A stretch of DNA of 12,445 bases from Actinomycetes bacterium (GTDB lineage: Bacteria; Actinomycetota; Acidimicrobiia; Acidimicrobiales; Palsa-688). Position numbers and translations under genes: made by a program. The DNA lies in contig JAKAXN010000102.1 in the NCBI GenBank assembly GCA_021816565.1, positions 1 through 12,445 on the forward strand, in the 5' to 3' direction. Positions 5,997 to 11,815 of the stretch are shown here, one piece after another (within the stretch, counting starts at the first letter, position 1; each line of letters starts with the position of its first letter). The notes beneath the pieces were generated by a model. The model worked only from the letters and a program-made list of their open reading frames with translations. It did not search any database and was not told the origin of the DNA.

Positions 5997-7403
5997 ATGA
6001 CCCTGGCCGAAGAGCATCGCAGGTCGGGCCCGGCCGGTCCCGCTGGGGACGCCTACCGGCGCCGGGTCGAGGACCTGCTGGCCTCGTACCGGGCCATTCC
6101 CCCCGGCACCCCGGTCCGTCTGGCCAAGAAGACCTCGAACCTGTTCCGGCCCCGGTCCACCCCGGCCGGGCCGGGCCTCGACGTGTCGGGCTTCGACGGG
6201 GTCATCGAGATCGACGCCCGCAACCGGTGGGCCGACGTGCAGGGGATGACCACCTACGAGCACCTGGTGGACGCCCTTCTGCCCTACGGCCTGATGCCGC
6301 TGGTCGTGCCGGAGCTGAAGACGATCACCATCGGCGGGGCCATCACCGGCCTCGGTATCGAGAGCTCGTCGTTCCGCAACGGGATGCCGCACGAGTCGGT
6401 GCTGGAGATGGACATCCTGACCGGGGCCGGGGAGGTGGTCACCGCCCGCCCGGAGGGGGAGCACCGGGACCTCTTCTACGGGTTCCCGAACTCGTACGGC
6501 ACCCTCGGATACGCGCTGCGGGTACGGATAGAGCTGGAGGACGTCCGTCCCTACGTCCACCTGCGCCACCTCCGCTTCGACGACGTGGCGTCGCTGATCG
6601 ACGCCCTGCCGGCCATCTGCGACGGCCGGGTCCACGACGGCGAGCGGGTCGACTTCGTCGACGGCAGTGTCTTCTCGCCGAGCGAGTGCTACCTGACCCT
6701 GGGCAGCTGGGCCGACTCGGCTCCCGCCACCAGCGACTACACCTGGACCGACATCTACTACCGGTCGATCCAGGCCAAGGGGGAGGACTGGCTGACCGTA
6801 CGGGACTACCTGTGGCGCTGGGACACCGACTGGTTCTGGTGCTCGAGGGCCTTCTACGCCCAGAACCCGTGGGTCCGCCGGCTGGCCGGCCGCCGGCTGC
6901 TGCGCAGCAACGTGTACTGGAAGATCATGGCCTTCGAGGAGCGCCACCGCTGGAAGGCCGCCCTCGACGCCCGCACGGGAAAACCGCCGCGCGAGAACGT
7001 GATCCAAGACGTCGAGTTGCCGATCGCGCGGCTGGGGGAGTTCCTCGAGGGCTTCCAGCGGGAGGTGCCCATCTCGCCGTTCTGGCTGTGCCCGCTGCGC
7101 CAGCGGGATCCCTCCGCAGCGTGGGAGCTCTACCGGCTGGATCCGCAGGAGCTCTACGTGAACGTCGGCTTCTGGTCCAGCGTGGCCCTGGCCCCGGGGA
7201 TGGATCCGAACCACCACAACCGGTGGGTGGAGGACGAGGTGGACCGCCTCGGTGGTCGCAAGTCGCTGTACTCCACCGCCTTCTACGACGAGGCCCGCTT
7301 CTGGGACCTCTACAACGGCCCGGCCTACCGGAAGCTGAAACGGCGCTACGACCCCTCCGGCCGGCTGCTCGACCTCTACAAGAAGTGCGTAGGCGCTCGT
7401 TAG
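5997..7403 (+). CDS. tmsA: FAD-dependent oxidoreductase for 10-methyl fatty acid formation (TmsA/BfaA type)
   Basis: This 468-residue protein has a PCMH-type FAD-binding domain (about 40-180) resembling DHCR24-like reductases: LAKKTSNLFRPR near 42-53, VIEIDARNRWADVQG, and the flavin loop PELKTITIGGAITGLGIESS starting at residue 105, then LEMDILTGAGEVV. The C-terminal part ends with YDPSGRLLDLYKKCV. In Mycobacterium, Rhodococcus and Corynebacterium relatives, this family reduces the 10-methylene group made by the partner methyltransferase to a 10-methyl group on membrane acyl chains, giving tuberculostearate. The very next gene is that methyltransferase, 24 bp downstream, and a Delta9 desaturase lies just beyond, which strongly supports the role. 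The ATG at 5997 seems to be a leaderless start. No separate tmsC-like small gene is present. The family is certain; the exact reaction is inferred from family and context. Confidence 0.85.
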   Translation: MTLAEEHRRSGPAGPAGDAYRRRVEDLLASYRAIPPGTPVRLAKKTSNLFRPRSTPAGPGLDVSGFDGVIEIDARNRWADVQGMTTYEHLVDALLPYGLMPLVVPELKTITIGGAITGLGIESSSFRNGMPHESVLEMDILTGAGEVVTARPEGEHRDLFYGFPNSYGTLGYALRVRIELEDVRPYVHLRHLRFDDVASLIDALPAICDGRVHDGERVDFVDGSVFSPSECYLTLGSWADSAPATSDYTWTDIYYRSIQAKGEDWLTVRDYLWRWDTDWFWCSRAFYAQNPWVRRLAGRRLLRSNVYWKIMAFEERHRWKAALDARTGKPPRENVIQDVELPIARLGEFLEGFQREVPISPFWLCPLRQRDPSAAWELYRLDPQELYVNVGFWSSVALAPGMDPNHHNRWVEDEVDRLGGRKSLYSTAFYDEARFWDLYNGPAYRKLKRRYDPSGRLLDLYKKCVGAR

Positions 7404-7412
7404 AACTTGGGA

Positions 7413-7419
7413 AAAAAGG
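7413..7419 (+). promoter_or_regulatory. Ribosome binding site AAAAAGG choosing the tmsB start
   Basis: AAAAAGG, a purine run unusual in this GC-rich DNA, lies eight bases before the GTG at 7428. In-frame TTG (7407) and GTG (7419) starts overlap or precede the run and are less well placed. Confidence 0.55.
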
Positions 7420-7427
7420 TGATCACT

Positions 7428-8696
7428 GTGCGCTCCAAAGTCGCCCCCGTACTGTCCCGCGTGGTGGCCCCTGGCCTGCCCGTCGCCTTCGAGGCCTACG
7501 ACGGGAGTTCCGCCGGGCCGGCCGACGCCGAATGCCGGGTCGTCCTGCGGGACCCCCGGGCCCTCAACTACGTGGCCACCGCCCCAGGCGACCTGGGTCT
7601 GGCCCGGGCCTACGTCGCCGGCTACCTGGATCTGGAGGGCGACATGTACTCGACGCTGCTGATGCTGGCCGGCGAGCACGTCGGCGCGCTCAGCTGGGCC
7701 GACCGCCTCGAGGTCCTCCGGGACCTGGGTCTGCAGATCCTCAGGCCCATTGCCCCGCCGCCGCAGGAGACCCGCCCGGGCATGTGGTGGGGGCTCCGGC
7801 ACTCGCTGAAGCGCGATTCGAAGGCCATCAGCCACCACTACGACGTGTCCAACCGGTTCTACGAGTGGCTGCTCGGCCCTTCCATGGCCTACACCTGCGC
7901 TGTCTACCCGGGTGAGGACGCCACCCTGGAGCAGGCCCAGGAGGAGAAGGTCGACCTGGTCTGCCGCAAGCTGGATCTGCAGCCCGGTCAACGCCTGCTC
8001 GACGTCGGCTGCGGATGGGGGACCATGGTCGTCCACGCGGCCCGCCACTACGGGGTGCGGGTGCTCGGCGTGACCCTGTCGCGCCAGCAGGCGGAGTGGG
8101 GCCAGAAGCGCATCGCGGAGCTGGGCCTCTCGGACGTGGCCGAGATCCGCCACGACGACTACCGCAACGTCGCCGAGACCGGCTTCGACGCCATCAGCAG
8201 CATCGGCCTGACCGAGCACATCGGCGCCCGGAACCTGCCCGGGTACGTGAGCTTCCTGGCCTCGAAGGTGCGCCCGCAGGGCCGTTTCCTCAACCACTGC
8301 ATCACCCGGCCGGTAACCTCCTCCCCGGCCCGGACCGGGGGTTTCATCAACCGGTACGTCTTCCCCGACGGCGAGTTGGAGGCGGTCGGCTCGATCATCT
8401 CGGCCATCCAGGACAACGGCTTCGAGGTTCGCCACGAGGAGAACTTCCGCGAGCACTACGCCCGGACGTGCGCGGCGTGGGGGGCCAACCTCGACGCCCA
8501 CTGGGATGAGGCCGTGGCCGAGGTCGGCCAGGCCACGGCCCGGGTCTGGCGGCTGTACCTGGCCGGTTCCCGGCTCGGGTTCGTCCAGCGGCGGATCGAG
8601 TTGCACCAGGTGCTGGCGGTGCGCACCGACGAGCAGGGCGTGTCGGGCATGCCCCTCGAGCGACTGGAGTTCAGCCGGCCCCGCCAGGCGGTCTGA
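7428..8696 (+). CDS. tmsB: Phospholipid C10 methyltransferase, cyclopropane-synthase family (TmsB/BfaB type)
   Basis: This SAM-dependent enzyme of the cyclopropane-fatty-acyl-phospholipid synthase family has 422 residues from the GTG at 7428. The substrate-binding region includes SHHYDVSNRFYEWLLG and YTCAVYPGEDATLEQAQ; SAM motif I is LDVGCGWG (191-198); the catalytic-type Glu-His pair sits in SIGLTEHIG, followed by FLNHCITRP and GFINRYVFPDGEL. The C-terminal segment LYLAGSRLGFVQRRIELHQVL is characteristic of the UfaA1/BfaB branch. It should methylate C10 of a Delta9-unsaturated phospholipid chain, giving a 10-methylene chain for TmsA, rather than closing a cyclopropane ring. It follows tmsA by 24 bp in one operon and is terminated by a perfect hairpin. 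Cyclopropane formation remains an alternative if the TmsA partnership is wrong. Confidence 0.87.
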   Translation: MRSKVAPVLSRVVAPGLPVAFEAYDGSSAGPADAECRVVLRDPRALNYVATAPGDLGLARAYVAGYLDLEGDMYSTLLMLAGEHVGALSWADRLEVLRDLGLQILRPIAPPPQETRPGMWWGLRHSLKRDSKAISHHYDVSNRFYEWLLGPSMAYTCAVYPGEDATLEQAQEEKVDLVCRKLDLQPGQRLLDVGCGWGTMVVHAARHYGVRVLGVTLSRQQAEWGQKRIAELGLSDVAEIRHDDYRNVAETGFDAISSIGLTEHIGARNLPGYVSFLASKVRPQGRFLNHCITRPVTSSPARTGGFINRYVFPDGELEAVGSIISAIQDNGFEVRHEENFREHYARTCAAWGANLDAHWDEAVAEVGQATARVWRLYLAGSRLGFVQRRIELHQVLAVRTDEQGVSGMPLERLEFSRPRQAV

Positions 8697-8701
8697 CGCG
8701 C

Positions 8702-8732
8702 CACCGCCGCCGGCCACTGGCCGGCGGCGGTG
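8702..8732. terminator. Perfect 14-bp hairpin shared by tmsB and the desaturase gene
   Basis: CACCGCCGCCGGCC (8702-8715) is perfectly complementary to GGCCGGCGGCGGTG (8719-8732) with a three-base loop ACT. It fills most of the 52-bp gap between two converging genes, so it can stop transcription from both sides. There is no U-tract on either side. It is the longest uninterrupted inverted repeat I found in the window. Confidence 0.75.
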
Positions 8733-8748
8733 CAGACCCGAGTGCGGG

Positions 8749-9714
8749 TTACTGGTTGGTGGCGACCCGCCGCCTGGAGATCATGGCCCGGTCCGGCCAG
8801 CGCACGTCGCTGACCCACCGCAGCTTCTCCATGACCTTGATCAGCATGGCGCTGGTGTCTATCTCGAAGGTCCGCACGCCGTGGCGGGCCGAGGTCGGCT
8901 CGGCGTGGTGGAAGTTGTGCCACGACTCGCCGAACGACAGGAGAGCCAGCCACCAGACGTTCTGGCTGCGGTCCCGGGTGCGGAACGGCCTCCGCCCGGT
9001 GATGTGACACACCGAGTTGATGGCGAATGTCACATGGTGCAGGAGGGCGATGCGGGCCAGGGCCCCCCAGAGGAAGGCGGTCAGCGCGGCCTTCCACGAC
9101 CATCCCCACAGCCCGCCGACCAGCGGTGGCAGGAGCAGCGACACCGCCACCCAGAGGGAGAAGGTCCGGGAGATGAAGTTGATGTCCGGGTCGGCGACCA
9201 GCTCGGGGGCGTAGCGCTCCTCATCGGTCTTCTCCCAGTCGTAGAGCCAGCCGACGTGGGAGTAGAAGAAGCCCTTGGACAGGGCCCGGAAGCTGGTGCC
9301 GTAACGCCACGGGGAATGCGGGTCCCCGGGCTTGTCGGAGAACCGGTGGTGGCGGCGGTGGTCGGCCACCCACTGGATGGCCGAGGACTGCAGCGCCAGG
9401 CTGCCGGCCACGGCCAGGGCTATGCGCACCGGCCGGCGGGCCCGGAAGCTGCGGTGGGTCAGGTAGCGGTGGAAGCCCACGGTGATGCCGAGACCGGACA
9501 CCGCGTACATGACCGTGGCGATGATCACGTCTCTCCACGTGAGGCCCCATCCCCACGCCAGGGGCACGGCGCTGACCAGGGCGGCGAAGGGCAGCACCAG
9601 GAAGATGGTTAGCATGACCTGCTGGAACCAGGTTTTGCGGTCGGGATCCCCCTCCGAGCCCCCCGGCTCGGACAACGGGTCGGGAAGATCTAGGACGGAT
9701 TCAGCAGTACTCAA
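8749..9714 (-). CDS. Membrane acyl-CoA Delta9 desaturase (stearoyl-CoA desaturase-like)
   Basis: This 321-residue di-iron membrane desaturase has all expected His clusters: HRYLTH (82-87), HRRHH (119-123), HNFHH (266-270), and the extra ligand region NSVCH (233-237). Hydrophobic segments lie near 33-54, 62-80, 96-113 and two near 184-225. Such enzymes insert a cis double bond at C9 of saturated acyl-CoA using O2 and reduced ferredoxin, as in mycobacterial DesA3. Its product chain (oleoyl) is the presumed substrate of TmsB encoded head-on next door, so it likely feeds the 10-methyl lipid route. No ferredoxin or ferredoxin reductase is nearby. The start taken is the TTG at 9714, with GACGAGG four bases upstream; the next in-frame ATG would remove the N-terminus up to the first membrane segment. 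Two inverted repeats lie just upstream. Confidence 0.9.
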   Translation of the reverse strand: MSTAESVLDLPDPLSEPGGSEGDPDRKTWFQQVMLTIFLVLPFAALVSAVPLAWGWGLTWRDVIIATVMYAVSGLGITVGFHRYLTHRSFRARRPVRIALAVAGSLALQSSAIQWVADHRRHHRFSDKPGDPHSPWRYGTSFRALSKGFFYSHVGWLYDWEKTDEERYAPELVADPDINFISRTFSLWVAVSLLLPPLVGGLWGWSWKAALTAFLWGALARIALLHHVTFAINSVCHITGRRPFRTRDRSQNVWWLALLSFGESWHNFHHAEPTSARHGVRTFEIDTSAMLIKVMEKLRWVSDVRWPDRAMISRRRVATNQ

Positions 9715-9740
9715 TGGACCTCGTCTCGGGGACCGCGGCA

Positions 9741-9783
9741 GCGTGCTGGCACGCCCACCTGGCTTTCATCGATTCTGCCAGGT
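9741..9783. promoter_or_regulatory. Two inverted repeats upstream of the desaturase gene (operator candidates)
   Basis: GCGTGC-TG-GCACGC (9741-9754) is a near-perfect palindrome. Directly beside it ACCTGGC (9757-9763) and GCCAGGT (9777-9783) form perfect 7-bp arms around a 13-base, relatively AT-rich spacer. Both lie 27-69 bp upstream of the desaturase start and could bind a regulator controlling the desaturase, the divergent secreted-protein gene, or both. No regulator gene is visible in the window. Confidence 0.4.
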
Positions 9784-9837
9784 ATGACCGCCGAGCGTGA
9801 CGCGAGGTAACGCGTGCCGCCCGGATATCCGCCCCGC

Positions 9838-9843
9838 TAGTTT
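9838..9843 (+). promoter_or_regulatory. Candidate -10 box (TAGTTT) of the secreted-protein gene
   Basis: TAGTTT fits TANNNT and lies nine bases before the ATG at 9853, giving a predicted leader of only about three bases. There is no Shine-Dalgarno sequence before this ATG, which agrees with near-leaderless initiation. Confidence 0.38.
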
Positions 9844-9852
9844 CGAGCCGCC

Positions 9853-10605
9853 ATGCCCGGCCTCCACAAGGGGTTGACCGCCCTGTCCCTCGCCCTGCTC
9901 GCCGCTGGCGCGGCCGGCGTCGCCACGCACCGGGATCCGCCCACCGGGCCGGGGATCGGGGTGGCGGCCCGGGCCCCGGTAACGGCTCCCGCGACGACGG
10001 TGCCGGCCGCGCCCGGCGACGGGCCGTCCACCACGCTGGTCCCGGTACCCACCGTGCCGGCCGGCCCGGTCGCCGACTCGGCGCAGCTCGCAGCCGGCAT
10101 GCTCGATCCCACCGACATGGGCGGCTACTACCACGTGGACGGGTCCGTGGCCTCCGCCACCGTCGCCTCGGCTCCGTGCCTGGCCGGCCTGGGCCCGTCG
10201 TCCCGGCAGGCCGGGAGGGCGCAGACGGCCCTGCTCGGCCCCGACCTGCACTCCCTGCCGGCCTTCGTGGAGGTGGTCGCCTCCTACCCCGGACAGGCGG
10301 CCGCCTCGGTCTACCAGGAGGTCGTGGCCGCCGTCAGCGCCTGCCCCCGCTTCGCCATCACCTTCGGCGGTACCCCCCTGGCCGTGCCGCTCACGAGCGA
10401 GAGCATCCCGCCGGTGGGCCTGGCTTCGAGCGCCTGGTCGGGGACCGCGCCCTACGGCGGGTCCACCCTGAGGTTCCACGTCGGCGTGGTCCTCGACGGT
10501 CACAGCGTGCTGGCCCTCGTGTGGATCCAGAACGTCCCGCCCGACGCGGCCATCATGGGCAACTTCACCTCCACCCTCAGCGCCGCCCTGGGGAAGCTGG
10601 CCTAG
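9853..10605 (+). CDS. Secreted protein with possible PknH-type sensor-like domain, function unknown
   Basis: This 250-residue protein starts with a short basic N-terminus and a hydrophobic segment (about 7-24, GLTALSLALLAAGAAGVA), a signal peptide or anchor without lipobox Cys. An Ala/Pro/Thr linker follows to about residue 72. The folded domain (about 75-250) begins AQLAAGMLDPTDMGGYYHVDG and contains two Cys (109 and 164, the latter in SACPRF) that could form one disulfide, with VVASYPGQAAASVYQEVVAAVSACP between them. This layout resembles extracellular PknH-like sensor domains and LpqN-type exported proteins of actinobacteria, but I cannot confirm it. It shares architecture, not evident sequence, with the protein at 2496-3500. 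It is divergent from the desaturase, and its TAG stop forms part of the next promoter. Confidence 0.75.
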   Translation: MPGLHKGLTALSLALLAAGAAGVATHRDPPTGPGIGVAARAPVTAPATTVPAAPGDGPSTTLVPVPTVPAGPVADSAQLAAGMLDPTDMGGYYHVDGSVASATVASAPCLAGLGPSSRQAGRAQTALLGPDLHSLPAFVEVVASYPGQAAASVYQEVVAAVSACPRFAITFGGTPLAVPLTSESIPPVGLASSAWSGTAPYGGSTLRFHVGVVLDGHSVLALVWIQNVPPDAAIMGNFTSTLSAALGKLA

Positions 10606-10608
10606 GGT
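10603..10608 (+). promoter_or_regulatory. Leaderless-type -10 box (TAGGGT) before the alkA upstream ORF
   Basis: TAGGGT is followed by six bases (GCGGGC) and an ATG at 10615, the same spacing as the promoters at 5944 and 5985. The first three bases are the stop codon of the preceding gene. It predicts an mRNA that begins at the ATG of a 15-residue ORF. Confidence 0.45.
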
Positions 10609-10614
10609 GCGGGC

Positions 10615-10662
10615 ATGAGCCTCGCCGTGTTCGACGCCACGGCCCCGTCGGCGTGGCGCTGA
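10615..10662 (+). CDS. Putative 15-residue leaderless upstream ORF coupled to the glycosylase gene
   Basis: The ORF encodes MSLAVFDATAPSAWR. Its ATG is placed six bases after TAGGGT, as for a leaderless start, and its TGA (10660-10662) overlaps the glycosylase ATG by one base (TGATG), the usual arrangement for translational coupling. The glycosylase ATG itself has no ribosome binding site, so reinitiation from this ORF would explain its translation. The peptide has no recognisable function. It could also be a chance ORF. Confidence 0.4.
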   Translation: MSLAVFDATAPSAWR

Positions 10663-11309
10663 TGGCCGCCAGAGTGACCCACGCAGCAGCCGCGGCGGAG
10701 CTGGCCGGGCGGGACCCGGTGATGGCCACCCTGGTCCAGGCCGCCGGTCCCATCAAGCTGCGCAAGCCGTTCGACACCCACTTCGCGGCGCTGGTGCGCT
10801 CGGTGCTCTACCAGCAGCTGGCCGGCTCCGCCGCCGCCGCCATCCACGGCCGGCTCGTCGCTGCCGTGGAGGGGGAGGTCGAACCGCAGCGGATCCTGGA
10901 CCTGCCGGTGGAGCAGATGCGCGCCGCTGGGCTGTCGGCCAACAAGGCCGCCTCGATCCGCGACCTGGCGGCCAAGGTGCTGGACGGCACCGTGGTGCTC
11001 GACCCGAGGGGCCTGGCCCGGGAACCCGACGAGGAGGTCATCGCCCGTCTGTCGACGGTGCGCGGTATCGGCGAGTGGACGGCGCAGATGTTCCTGCTGT
11101 TCCAGCTGCGCCGCCTGGACGTGTGGCCCACCGGCGACCTCGGGGTGCGGAGGGGGTACGGCCTGGCCTGGGGGATCGCCATGCCCACGGCCCGGGAGCT
11201 CGGCCCCCTCGGCGAGCACCTGAGGCCCTACCGGTCGGTGGCGGCGTGGTACTGCTGGCGGGCCTGCGAGGTCTATGCCGGGGCGGCCGACAGCGCCGTC
11301 ACCAGATAG
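10662..11309 (+). CDS. DNA-3-methyladenine glycosylase II-like (AlkA, HhH-GPD family)
   Basis: This 215-residue base-excision enzyme should remove alkylated purines such as 3-methyladenine from DNA. The N-terminal helical part has FAALVRSVLYQQLAGSAAAAI, followed by the region MRAAGLSANKAASIRDLA, then the helix-hairpin-helix LSTVRGIGEWTA (130-141) and WPTGDLGVR with the catalytic Asp159. The C-terminal RPYRSVAAWYCWRA motif is also typical. It lacks the beta-rich N-terminal domain of E. coli AlkA and so is the compact type found in many actinobacteria and archaea. The ATG at 10662 overlaps the stop of a short upstream ORF; a GTG at 10674 is an alternative. The small flavodoxin-fold gene follows 11 bp downstream and is likely in the same operon. 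Confidence 0.88.
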   Translation: MAARVTHAAAAAELAGRDPVMATLVQAAGPIKLRKPFDTHFAALVRSVLYQQLAGSAAAAIHGRLVAAVEGEVEPQRILDLPVEQMRAAGLSANKAASIRDLAAKVLDGTVVLDPRGLAREPDEEVIARLSTVRGIGEWTAQMFLLFQLRRLDVWPTGDLGVRRGYGLAWGIAMPTARELGPLGEHLRPYRSVAAWYCWRACEVYAGAADSAVTR

Positions 11310-11320
11310 GCGCGCGACCG

Positions 11321-11779
11321 TTGTCCCGGCGGCTCCTGGTGGTGCACCACACGGTGTCGCCGGTCACCGAGGCTCTTCTCGGGGCGGCGCTGGAAGGGGC
11401 GCGCGACCCGGCCATAACCGGGGTGGAGGTGGTGGTACGCCCGGCGCTGGTCACGGCCCCGGTGGAGGCGCTCGAGGCCGACGGGTTCCTGCTCGGCAGC
11501 CCGGTCAACATCGGCTACATCTCCGGAGCGCTCAAGCACTTCTTCGACACCATCTACTACCCGTGCCGGGAGGCCACGGCCGGCCGGCCGTTCGGGTTGT
11601 GGCTGCACGCCGGCGGGGACGCGACAGGGGCGATCCGGGCGGTCGAGGCCATCACGGCCGGCCTGGGCTGGAAGGCGGCCCAGGCCCCGGTGGTCGTCAC
11701 CGGCGCCCCGACGGTCGCCGACCTCGATGCGGTGCGCGAGATGGCCGCCGCGGTGTCAGCCGGTCTGACCCTGGACTGA
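11321..11779 (+). CDS. Flavodoxin-fold protein, NAD(P)H-dependent FMN reductase-like
   Basis: This 152-residue cytosolic protein has a flavodoxin-like fold. The first strand RLLVVHHT runs into a phosphate-binding loop (HTVSPVTEAL, 10-19), and the isoalloxazine-side loop is LLGSPVNIGYISGALKHFFD (57-76), a typical sequence of FMN-binding flavodoxin-family and WrbA/NADPH-FMN reductase proteins. The segment LWLHAGGDATGAIRAVEAI corresponds to the later flavin loop. It is probably an FMN-dependent electron-transfer or quinone/nitro-reducing protein; its partner is unknown. The only start giving a complete first strand after the glycosylase stop is the TTG at 11321, with AGATAGG about ten bases upstream. 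It is 11 bp from the glycosylase gene, so it is likely translated from the same mRNA. Confidence 0.8.
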   Translation: MSRRLLVVHHTVSPVTEALLGAALEGARDPAITGVEVVVRPALVTAPVEALEADGFLLGSPVNIGYISGALKHFFDTIYYPCREATAGRPFGLWLHAGGDATGAIRAVEAITAGLGWKAAQAPVVVTGAPTVADLDAVREMAAAVSAGLTLD

Positions 11780-11803
11780 GCCGGAGCCGGGCCACCGCCG
11801 GGG

Positions 11804-11815
11804 ACCGGCGCCGGT
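11804..11815. terminator. Palindrome between convergent flavoprotein and crotonase genes
   Basis: ACCGGCGCCGGT is a perfect 12-base palindrome in the 35-bp gap between two converging genes, overlapping the crotonase stop codon by one base. Lacking a loop, it would make only a short hairpin. A terminator role is a guess from position. Confidence 0.22.

Noticed and set aside
7407..7427. TTG (7407) or GTG (7419) as the start of tmsB
   Set aside because: These codons overlap or precede the only good ribosome site (AAAAAGG at 7413-7419), which is correctly spaced for the GTG at 7428. They add only a few residues, so the choice is not critical.
5799..8717. A 972-codon open frame on the minus strand opposite tmsA and tmsB
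   Set aside because: Its codons are in exact register with the sense codons of both genes, so it stays open simply because TTA, CTA and TCA codons are avoided in GC-rich genes. The translation is low-complexity Val/Gly/Arg/Pro-rich with no domain, while the sense frames have clear motifs.
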